Of a stretch of DNA of 64,000 nucleotides, positions 9,435-16,767 are shown in pieces. The position numbers were made by a program, and so were the translations under genes. Numbering within the stretch: position 1 is the first letter of the stretch; every line of letters starts with the position of its first letter. The notes beneath the pieces were generated by a model. It ran no database searches. It was not told where the DNA came from and worked only from the letters and a program-made list of their open reading frames with translations. The stretch is from Gordonia amicalis NBRC 100051 = JCM 11271 (GTDB lineage Bacteria; Actinomycetota; Actinomycetes; Mycobacteriales; Mycobacteriaceae), in assembly GCF_000332995.1 (NCBI RefSeq), contig NZ_BANS01000019.1, positions 61,204 to 125,203 of the forward strand, written 5' to 3'.

Positions 9435-11540
9435 TCAGGCCTCCGCAGCCTCGGCGGCGAGTGCCTCCCACTCGTCGACGAGGCTCGAATCGACCTCGCG
9501 GACCATGGTGCCGAGGTCGACGACGATCTGTTCGATCTCCGGCGTCACGGCGCTGGTCGGAACACCCTGGCGCAGAACCCGATAGCAGTCGGACAGGTAA
9601 CGCAGCACGACGCCCTCACTCCGGGCCAGCCCGTACGCCGAGATCAGCTCGGTGAAGGTCATGGCCTTCTCCAGCATCTCGCGGAGCACCGACTTCGGGT
9701 TGGGTGGGAACGACGCCACCCAGGGGTGGCCGCGCCGATAGATCTCGAACGCGCCGAAGATCTCCTCGAAGAGGGGCTGCGGCCAGGAGATGTCCTCCAG
9801 ACGCGACATCCGTTCCTCGTATTCGATTCCGTCGGCCTTCATCTCGGCGATCGCCGCGTCCCGGGCCACCTTGCGCTGGGCCAGCAGCAACGGCCGCGGG
9901 TTCTCGAGCGTCGACTCGAGAATCGAGATGACATCCAGCGCGTACGTGGAGGACTCCGGGTCGAGGATCTCGAACGTGGCCATCGCGAAGGCCGACAGCG
10001 GATTGGTCAGCGCGAAGTTCTCCGGCATGTCCACGCTCATCGCGATGTGCCGTCCGGTCTCATCGGGGGCGTCGAGCTGCACGACGATCCCGGCATCGCG
10101 CAGACCGCGGTACAACTCGATGGTGTGCTTGATGTGGCGCAGTTGACGATCACGCGGTTCGTGGTTGTCCTCGAGCAGGTGCCGGACGGCGGCGAAACAA
10201 TCGCCGGGCCGACCGAGGACCTCGAGCAGCATCGCGGTGGTCATCTGGAAGTGCGACCGCAACGGTTCGTCGGGTGCGTCGATCAGCTGGGTGAAGGTCT
10301 TCTCGCCCCAGGACACGAAGCCTTCGGGAGGCTTGCGGCGCACCAGCTTCCGCAGCTTCTTGGGATCGTCGCCGGCCTTGGCGACGGCGCGGGCGTTCTC
10401 CACGTCGTGCTCGGGGGCCTGGGCCACCACATAGCCGACGGTGTCGAAGCCGGCCCGGCCGGCGCGGCCCGCGATCTGATGGAACTCCCGCGCCCGGAGG
10501 CGGCGGACGCGACGGCCGTCGTATTTGCTCAGCCCGGCGAACAACACCGTCCGGATCGGCACGTTGATGCCCACGCCGAGGGTGTCGGTGCCGGCGATGA
10601 CCTTCAGCAGTCCCTGCTGCGCAAGACGTTCGACGAGGCGCCGGTATCGGGGGAGCATCCCGGCGTGATGGACGCCGATGCCCGACCGCAGCAGCTTCGA
10701 CAAGGTGTTGCCGAAGCCGGTGGAGAACCGGAAGTCGCCGATGGCCTCGGCGATCGCGGCCTTCTGCTCCTTGTCGCAGATCTTGACGCTCAGCAGTGCC
10801 TGGGCGCGTTCGACGGCGGCGGCCTGGGTGAAGTGCACGACGTAGATCGGTGCACGTCCGCGCTCGACGAGATCGGCGATCGTCTCGTGGATGGGCGTCA
10901 TCGCATAGTCGTGTTCGAGGGGCACGGGACGCTGGGCGCCGGTGACCTCGACCGTGTCCCGGCCGGTGCGGCGGGTGAGGTCGTCGACGAAGAAGGAGAC
11001 GTCGCCGAGCGTCGCCGACATCAGCAGGAACTGGGTGGAGGGCAGCTCGATGAGCGGCACCTGCCACGCCCAGCCGCGGTCGGGCTCGCCGTAATAGTGG
11101 AACTCGTCGGCGACGAGCGTGCCGATGTCGCTGTCGCCACCGGCCGCCAGGGCGAGGTTCGCGACGATCTCGGCGGTGGCGCAGATGATCGGCGCGTCCG
11201 GGTTGACCGTCGCGTCACCGGTCAGCAGGCCGACCTGGTCGGCGCCGAACATTGCGCACAGCTCGAAGAACTTCTCGCTGACGAGGGCCTTGATCGGCGC
11301 GGTGTAGAAGGCGCGCTCACCCCGGCAGCGCGCGAAATACAGGGCGCCGGCGGCCACGAGCGACTTCCCCGAACCGGTCGGGGTCGCCAGGATGACGTGG
11401 CTGCCGGCGAGCAGCTCGAGCAGTGCCTCTTCCTGGTGCTCGTACAGGTCGAGGCCGCGATCGGTCCACCACTGCGTGTAGGTGTCGAGCGCCTGGTCCT
11501 CGTCGTCGACGGGCGCCAGGGCCGCCGCGCTCGCGGTCAG
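9435..11540 (-). CDS. DExH-box helicase with non-canonical start (DUF3516 type)
   Basis: A superfamily 2 helicase of about 701 residues. Motifs: Walker A TPTGSGKS (53-60), DEFH in VADEFHYYG, MSATLGD and HQIAGRAGRAGFDTVG (motif VI). The C-terminal part resembles the DUF3516 helicases of actinobacteria. No ATG, GTG or TTG occurs in frame before GTG 11357, which lies just inside Walker A and would destroy the ATPase. The best start is CTG 11540, which overlaps the PAC2 stop as CTGA and gives an N-terminus of normal length. A GAGGGA sequence lies 14 bases upstream. Likely co-translated with the PAC2 gene. RNA or DNA substrate unknown. Confidence 0.85.
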   Translation of the reverse strand: MTASAAALAPVDDEDQALDTYTQWWTDRGLDLYEHQEEALLELLAGSHVILATPTGSGKSLVAAGALYFARCRGERAFYTAPIKALVSEKFFELCAMFGADQVGLLTGDATVNPDAPIICATAEIVANLALAAGGDSDIGTLVADEFHYYGEPDRGWAWQVPLIELPSTQFLLMSATLGDVSFFVDDLTRRTGRDTVEVTGAQRPVPLEHDYAMTPIHETIADLVERGRAPIYVVHFTQAAAVERAQALLSVKICDKEQKAAIAEAIGDFRFSTGFGNTLSKLLRSGIGVHHAGMLPRYRRLVERLAQQGLLKVIAGTDTLGVGINVPIRTVLFAGLSKYDGRRVRRLRAREFHQIAGRAGRAGFDTVGYVVAQAPEHDVENARAVAKAGDDPKKLRKLVRRKPPEGFVSWGEKTFTQLIDAPDEPLRSHFQMTTAMLLEVLGRPGDCFAAVRHLLEDNHEPRDRQLRHIKHTIELYRGLRDAGIVVQLDAPDETGRHIAMSVDMPENFALTNPLSAFAMATFEILDPESSTYALDVISILESTLENPRPLLLAQRKVARDAAIAEMKADGIEYEERMSRLEDISWPQPLFEEIFGAFEIYRRGHPWVASFPPNPKSVLREMLEKAMTFTELISAYGLARSEGVVLRYLSDCYRVLRQGVPTSAVTPEIEQIVVDLGTMVREVDSSLVDEWEALAAEAAEA

Positions 11541-12514
11541 ATCGACGATTGCGGTCCCTCGTCTCCGGGCTCGTCCTTCGAACTCTGCTCGGCGGCCTGT
11601 TCGGCGAGGAATCGTTCGAGCTCGGCACCGAGCTCGTCACCGCTGGGCAGCGACTCCTCGGCGGCCAGCAGCGACGCCCGTTCCTCGGCGGCCCGGGTGA
11701 AGGTGTCGTACTGGGTCTCCAGCGCGGCGACGACCGACTCGATCTCGCTGTTGCCCTCGACCTCGGTGTCCACCTGTGCGCGCACCTTCGCGGCGGCGCT
11801 CTCCAGCGCGGCGAGCGGCAGGTCCAGACCGGCCAGCTCGGCGACTGCACCGAGCAGTCGCGCGGACGCGGCCGGGTAGTTGGTCTGCGCCAGGTAGTGC
11901 GGCACGTGGACCGACAGGCCCGAGGCCCGGTAGTCGTGCTCGCTCATCCGCAGTTCGAGCAGCATCGAGGCACTCGCCGGCAGCTTCATCGCCGAACCCC
12001 AGCGGGGGAGGTTCCCCAGGGCGTCGGGGTCGCTGCCGTGTGCGGTGATCGACGGCGGGCGCGTATGCGGCACCGCCATCGGGATCGCATTGAGACCGAT
12101 GACATCGGTGACTCCGAGTCGGTCGGACAGGCGGCGCACCGCGTCGACGAACTGTTCCCAGCGCAGGTCGGGCTCGGCGCCCGCCAGCAGCAGGAAGCCC
12201 TTGCCCGCGTTGTCGCGGATCGCGTGCAGCGTCAGCGCCGGCATCTCGACCTCGGTGAAGGTCTCCCCGCTGAACGAGATCGTCGGGCGCCGGGAGCGGT
12301 AGTCCATCAGCTCGTCGGAGGAGAACGTCGCGACCAGTTCCGACTCCAGGCTGTCCCGGAGATGGCCGGCCGCGAGCGCGACGGCGTGGCCGGCGTCGGC
12401 GAACCCCTCGAGCGCATGGATCAGAACCGGGCCCGTGCCATCGGCACGGGTGACCTGCGGAGCGGGAAAGGCGAGTTCGTACAGCGCGTCGTTCCGCGCA
12501 GGTTGCTCGTCCAC
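11537..12514 (-). CDS. PAC2 family protein (Rv2714-like)
   Basis: A 325-residue member of the PAC2 (proteasome assembly chaperone 2) superfamily, of unknown function in bacteria. Recognisable segments are LIHALEGFADAGHAV near the N-terminus and GLNAIPMAVPHTRP in the middle. The GTG at 12514 is chosen for the AAGGAGG ribosome site eight bases upstream. The last codons are Gln-Ser-Ser-Ile and the stop overlaps the next gene. M. tuberculosis has a PAC2 gene in the same neighbourhood. Confidence 0.88.
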   Translation of the reverse strand: MDEQPARNDALYELAFPAPQVTRADGTGPVLIHALEGFADAGHAVALAAGHLRDSLESELVATFSSDELMDYRSRRPTISFSGETFTEVEMPALTLHAIRDNAGKGFLLLAGAEPDLRWEQFVDAVRRLSDRLGVTDVIGLNAIPMAVPHTRPPSITAHGSDPDALGNLPRWGSAMKLPASASMLLELRMSEHDYRASGLSVHVPHYLAQTNYPAASARLLGAVAELAGLDLPLAALESAAAKVRAQVDTEVEGNSEIESVVAALETQYDTFTRAAEERASLLAAEESLPSGDELGAELERFLAEQAAEQSSKDEPGDEGPQSSI

Positions 12515-12716
12515 GTCATCCCTCCTTGTACGTGGCAGCCGTGGCACAGCACGGCTGGATTCTCGTCATATGTCTCATTGTCTCGCACCGGGGTCGCGGT
12601 TGAGCACGGGCATCCGGCGAAACACCAACAATGCAACGACATCGCCGCGCCGGGGATTCCCGAATTGGGTGTGTCACCCGCGTGGGTGAGCGATCGCGGT
12701 GGCACAGTAGATCGCT

Positions 12717-13433
12717 GTGACCCCGGCAACCGTTACGCCCCGTACGTCTCGTGACCGCCGCCTGCGCGTGTTGGTGCTGGCCGCTGCCTGCACAGTTCTC
12801 GCCGGTGGCGTCCTGTCGGCGTGCTCGATCGAGGGCGACGCCCATTCGTCGAATCCGGACCTGTCGTCGAGGTCGGTGGCCGCCTCGGATTTCCCGGGTG
12901 GTCCGGCGAGCCCGATCCCGCCTCAGGCGGTGGCCAACGCGCTCGCCGACGTCACCGGTGGCCCGGCACCGGGACAGGGGAGCAACACCGAGGTGTCACC
13001 GGCCGAGTGCGCACCCTCACCGGTGTCCGCCGACGGCGCGGTCGCCCTTCTCGGTCCCGGGACCGCGGAACGATCGACCCTGACCACCGTCGTCGCACAC
13101 GTCGACACCTCGCTCGCCGAGGTGGTGGACCGCGCCGAGAAATGCCCGGAACTGACGACGACGACCTTCGGTGCGTCGTCGACAGTGACCACGGAGGTCC
13201 TGCCCGCACCGCCGGCACCCGACGGCGTCGCGACCGCGACCATCCGTCGCACGATCGTCACCGGTGGCGGTACCGCGCCGGTGACCACCAGCTCGCTCGC
13301 CCTGATCGGCGAGCGCGACGGGGTGCGCGTGTACGCCGAATATCGTTGGCCCGCAGCAGGTCCGGTACCGGCGGAGGATTCGGCGGCGCTCGACGAGCTG
13401 TTCACGAAGGCGGTGTCGGCGGCCTTCGGCTGA
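12717..13433 (+). CDS. Putative secreted lipoprotein
   Basis: A 238-residue protein with a basic, hydrophobic signal segment and a lipobox LSAC, lipidation at C36, followed by a low-complexity Ser/Pro linker and a globular domain that begins near VSPAECAPSP with one further cysteine pair (C-APSP and KCPEL). This resembles the small mycobacterial lipoproteins with a PknH-sensor-like fold, but that is only a guess. GTG 12717 is used; little leader is present, so the transcript may be leaderless. It is divergent from the PAC2/helicase pair. Function unknown. Confidence 0.75.
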   Translation: MTPATVTPRTSRDRRLRVLVLAAACTVLAGGVLSACSIEGDAHSSNPDLSSRSVAASDFPGGPASPIPPQAVANALADVTGGPAPGQGSNTEVSPAECAPSPVSADGAVALLGPGTAERSTLTTVVAHVDTSLAEVVDRAEKCPELTTTTFGASSTVTTEVLPAPPAPDGVATATIRRTIVTGGGTAPVTTSSLALIGERDGVRVYAEYRWPAAGPVPAEDSAALDELFTKAVSAAFG

Positions 13434-13512
13434 GACCCGCCGGCCTGTGGACGGGCCGCGGAGGTTGTCCACAGGTCTCCCGGCTCGCCGTCGTGGGGGC
13501 TGGACACGACAG

Positions 13513-14619
13513 ATGCTCTCGTGCATGCCCGGATTCTCGGCGTCCTCGCGCCTCTACCGTGACCCCATCGACCCGACGACGCTCCTGACGGCGATCCCGG
13601 CGCTGCTCGGCTTCCTGCCGGAGCGCTCGATCATCGTCGTCGCCTTCGCGCCCGACCGTGGGATCTCGGCCACCATGCGACATGACCTCGCCCTCGACGA
13701 CACCGGGAACCCGACACCCGAGCTGTCCGCGGTGCTGGCGGACCTCGGATCGATCACACACTCCTATGGCGCCGAGGAGGTCGTGGCGATCGTCGCCGAC
13801 GACCGTTATCCGGCCGACAGTGCGCAGTACCGGCGGGTGCTCGCGATCGCCGACCGGCACTTCGACGCGATCGGGGGCGTAGCTGCCGGATTCGCGGTGG
13901 CCGCGTTCGATCCCGGGGCGCCGTGGTCGGTCATCTGGTGTCCCGACGGGCAGGCGTGGTCGATCGACGTCGTCGACGACCACGGTGGAGTTCTCGACGA
14001 TCCGCAGACCTGTCCGACCGCCATCGCCGAGGCCGTGAAATCGGGCCGCCGAATCCTGCCGCGCCGGTCGGAGATGCGGGCGATGCTCGAACCCGTCGAC
14101 GGCGAATGCAGCGCCTCACGGCCCCGCCCGGACTGCGACGACTGTCGGGTCCTCCCGGTCGGGTCGCTGTCCGACGCACACCTGCTGGACCTGGTGATGG
14201 ACTCGATCGCCGACGCCGGGGAGTCGCTGGACTGCACCGAGGTCGCGCTGCTGGAACAGGCCGTCGTACGACCCCGCACCCGCGATGCGCTGCTCGTCCT
14301 CGCGGTCACCGACCTACGGGAGGACGCCGAGCTGGTCTGGCGGGAACTCACCCGGCGACTCGCCGGGCCGGGACGGGCCGGGGCCGCGACCCTGCTCGCG
14401 CACCTGCACTACATCGGTGGGGAAGGGGCCTACGCGGGCGTCGCCCTCGACGTCGCCCTCGAATCCGACCCGGATGCGGGGCTCGCCGGACTCCTCGACG
14501 GCTGCCTGCGCTCGGGAGTCCGACCCGGCAAACTGTGGGAGATGATCGACGGTTCGTACGCCACCGCCCTGGCGCTCGGGGTGCAGATGCCGGAGATCAC
14601 CCGGCGCGCTGCCGGGTGA
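13513..14619 (+). CDS. DUF4192 family protein
   Basis: A protein of about 368 residues with the DUF4192 opening RDPIDPTTLLTAIPALLGF. The family is common in actinobacteria and has no known function. A cysteine cluster (GECSAS with DCDDCR) near residue 200 could bind metal. ATG 13513 and ATG 13525 are both possible and neither has a clear ribosome site. The gene ends in a strong inverted repeat and faces ideR. Confidence 0.8.
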   Translation: MLSCMPGFSASSRLYRDPIDPTTLLTAIPALLGFLPERSIIVVAFAPDRGISATMRHDLALDDTGNPTPELSAVLADLGSITHSYGAEEVVAIVADDRYPADSAQYRRVLAIADRHFDAIGGVAAGFAVAAFDPGAPWSVIWCPDGQAWSIDVVDDHGGVLDDPQTCPTAIAEAVKSGRRILPRRSEMRAMLEPVDGECSASRPRPDCDDCRVLPVGSLSDAHLLDLVMDSIADAGESLDCTEVALLEQAVVRPRTRDALLVLAVTDLREDAELVWRELTRRLAGPGRAGAATLLAHLHYIGGEGAYAGVALDVALESDPDAGLAGLLDGCLRSGVRPGKLWEMIDGSYATALALGVQMPEITRRAAG

Positions 14620-14624
14620 TCTCC
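14592..14624. terminator. Hairpin across the DUF4192 stop codon
   Basis: A perfect 14-base-pair stem (GGAGATCACCCGGC and its complement) with a 5-base loop lies over the end of the DUF4192 gene, before the convergent ideR. There is no T-run, so termination efficiency is uncertain. Confidence 0.65.
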
Positions 14625-14654
14625 GAAGTACTCTCGCGTCAGACCTGTACTGCC

Positions 14655-15350
14655 TCAGACCTTCTCGACGACCTTCTCGACGAACACCGAGTGCGCCATG
14701 TCCGGGGAGAGCTCCAGGCCCTCGTGCCCGGGCGTGTTGATCGTGATGATGCCCGCGGAGTTGGTCACCGTCACCCGGGCGTTCGGCACCACTCCGGCCT
14801 CCCGCAGCTGCGAGATGAGACCCATGTCGGACTGTGCGTGCTCCGACAGGCGCCGCACGATGACGGCCACGGTGTCGCCGGCGGGCAGATCTGCGATACG
14901 GGTCGCGCCGTCGTCGGTCGTGGGCACCTCGACGCCGAGCAGTTCCAGACCCGGGATCGGGTTGCCGTAGGGCGAGGTCGTCGGGTACTCGAGCACGGCG
15001 AGCAGACGACGTTCGACGTTCTCGCTCATGACGTGCTCCCAGCGGCAGGCCTCCTCGTGGACCTGATCCCAGGGCATGCCGATCACATCGACCAGGAGCC
15101 GCTCGGCGAGGCGATGCTTGCGCATCACCGCGACGGCCAGCGAACGGCCGCGCTCGGTCAGCTCGAGGTGGCGGTCGCCCGCGACGCGCAGAAGTCCGTC
15201 GCGCTCCATCCGGGCAACGGTCTGGGACACGGTCGGACCGCTTTGGTCGAGGCGCTCGGCGATGCGCGCCCGCAGCGGCACGATCCCCTCTTCCTCGAGG
15301 TCGTAGATCGTCCGCAGATACATCTCGGTGGTGTCAACCAGATCGTTCAC
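14655..15350 (-). CDS. ideR: Iron-dependent repressor IdeR
   Basis: A 231-residue DtxR-family metalloregulator controlling iron uptake, storage and siderophore genes. The N-terminal helix-turn-helix and the metal-binding dimer domain are very close to mycobacterial IdeR (DTTEMYLRTIYDLEEEG, LDQSGPTVSQTVARME, ACRWEHVMSE), and the SH3-like C-terminal domain is complete. GTG 15350 gives the usual N-terminus; a TTG lies three codons upstream. In M. tuberculosis ideR directly adjoins sigB; here a two-gene unit on the other strand lies between. Confidence 0.97.
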   Translation of the reverse strand: MNDLVDTTEMYLRTIYDLEEEGIVPLRARIAERLDQSGPTVSQTVARMERDGLLRVAGDRHLELTERGRSLAVAVMRKHRLAERLLVDVIGMPWDQVHEEACRWEHVMSENVERRLLAVLEYPTTSPYGNPIPGLELLGVEVPTTDDGATRIADLPAGDTVAVIVRRLSEHAQSDMGLISQLREAGVVPNARVTVTNSAGIITINTPGHEGLELSPDMAHSVFVEKVVEKV

Positions 15351-15498
15351 TGTGCCCAATCCCTTTCGTCCCCGCCAAGATTACCCTGTTTACCCACGGT
15401 GACCGCCCTCTCAGGGGCCGTCGTCGCGTCACCACGACCCTGACGGTACGCACGTGTGGTCGAACCGACATCGCTCACCCGGCCGCGACATGAACCAC

Positions 15499-15513
15499 TA
15501 GCCTGAACGTGTG
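15499..15513 (+). promoter_or_regulatory. Leaderless promoter -10 for acuC
   Basis: TAGCCT at 15499-15504 is followed by six bases and then the GTG start, so transcription should begin at or next to the start codon. No ribosome site precedes the gene. dut and the APC permease gene show the same layout. Confidence 0.55.
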
Positions 15514-16767
15514 ACCGACACTTCTGCGACGGCCGTCATCTGGAGCGAGGACTTCCTGTCCTACCGGTGGGCCCACACCCACCCGATGAACCCCGTGAGG
15601 CTCGCGCTGACGATGACCCTCGCCCAGAGCCTCGGCGTGCTCGACGACGTCGAGACCGTCCCGCCGCAGGCCATCGACGACGACGCGCTCACCGTGGTGC
15701 ACACCCGCGACTACATCGACGCCGTCCGCGCGGTGGGTTCCGGGACCGCGTCGCTGTCCGGTCCGCTCCTCGAGCGGCTGTTCGGACTCGGCGACGCCGA
15801 CAACCCGGTGTTCGCCGGGATGCACGAGGCCGCCCGGCTCCTCGTCGGCGGCACTCTCGCGGCCGCGCAGACCGTGGCCTCCGGCGCTGCGACCCGCGCG
15901 GTCAACATCGGCGGCGGCATGCATCACGCGATGCGGGCACGCGCCGCGGGCTTCTGCATCTACAACGACTGCGCGATCGCGATCAGATATCTGCTGGACA
16001 AGGGATTCGACCGGATCGCCTACATCGACGTCGACGCCCATCACGGCGACGGCGTCCAGGTGGAGTTCGCGGCGGATCCGCGGGTGATGACGGTCTCGCT
16101 GCACCAGCATCCGGCGACGCTGTGGCCGGGGACCGGCTGGCCGACGGAGGTCGGCGACGGCGACGCGCAGGGGAGTGCGGTCAACCTCGCGCTGATGCCC
16201 AACACCGAGGATCGGCTGTGGCTGCGGGCCTTCCACGCCGTCGTGCCGTCGCTGATCGCCGAGTTCAAACCGCAGATCATCGTCAGCCAGTGCGGCGCCG
16301 ACAGTCATCGCGCCGACCCGCTCACCGACCTGTCGCTCACCGTCGACGGTCAGCGCGCGGCGATGATCGCGATGCGTGAGCTCGCCGACAAGTACTGCGA
16401 GGGGCGCTGGATCGCGGTCGGCGGCGGCGGATACGGCGTGGTCAACGTGGTGCCGCGCAGCTGGACCCACCTTCTGGGCGTGGCGCTCGACCGCGAGGTG
16501 GACGTCACCGCGGCCATCGACGAATCCTGGTGCGCCACAGCCGAACAGATCTCGACGCAGGTGCATTCCGACTACGCCCGGCCACCGGTCGGGGTGATGG
16601 GCGACGGCGGTGACGTCGACTATCAGCCGTGGGACGGCGACGCCGGCCAGGAGCCGCCCGAGGGGGTGAGCGCGACGGCACAGCGACAGACCGATCGCGC
16701 CATCCTCGCGACCCGCCGCGCGGTGTACCCTCTGCACGGTCTCGACCCGGAGGATCCCCGTGACTGA
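15511..16767 (+). CDS. acuC: AcuC-type class I/II-like deacetylase
   Basis: A 418-residue zinc-dependent deacetylase of the histone-deacetylase superfamily. Active-site features: GGGMHH (H138, H139), the zinc ligands in DVDAHHGDG (D175, H177) and QCGADSHRADP. In Bacillus, AcuC removes acetyl groups from acetyl-CoA synthetase. Here it overlaps by 8 bases a protein that joins an acetyltransferase to an acyl-CoA synthetase, so the pair probably sets a reversible protein acylation balance. GTG 15511 is the start, probably leaderless. Confidence 0.9.
   Translation: MTDTSATAVIWSEDFLSYRWAHTHPMNPVRLALTMTLAQSLGVLDDVETVPPQAIDDDALTVVHTRDYIDAVRAVGSGTASLSGPLLERLFGLGDADNPVFAGMHEAARLLVGGTLAAAQTVASGAATRAVNIGGGMHHAMRARAAGFCIYNDCAIAIRYLLDKGFDRIAYIDVDAHHGDGVQVEFAADPRVMTVSLHQHPATLWPGTGWPTEVGDGDAQGSAVNLALMPNTEDRLWLRAFHAVVPSLIAEFKPQIIVSQCGADSHRADPLTDLSLTVDGQRAAMIAMRELADKYCEGRWIAVGGGGYGVVNVVPRSWTHLLGVALDREVDVTAAIDESWCATAEQISTQVHSDYARPPVGVMGDGGDVDYQPWDGDAGQEPPEGVSATAQRQTDRAILATRRAVYPLHGLDPEDPRD

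Noticed and set aside
9390..11879. 829-residue open frame on the plus strand
   Set aside because: It is antisense to the helicase and PAC2 genes. Composition is Gly/Arg/Asp/Val-rich as expected for a shadow frame in GC-rich coding DNA, and it has no recognisable domain.
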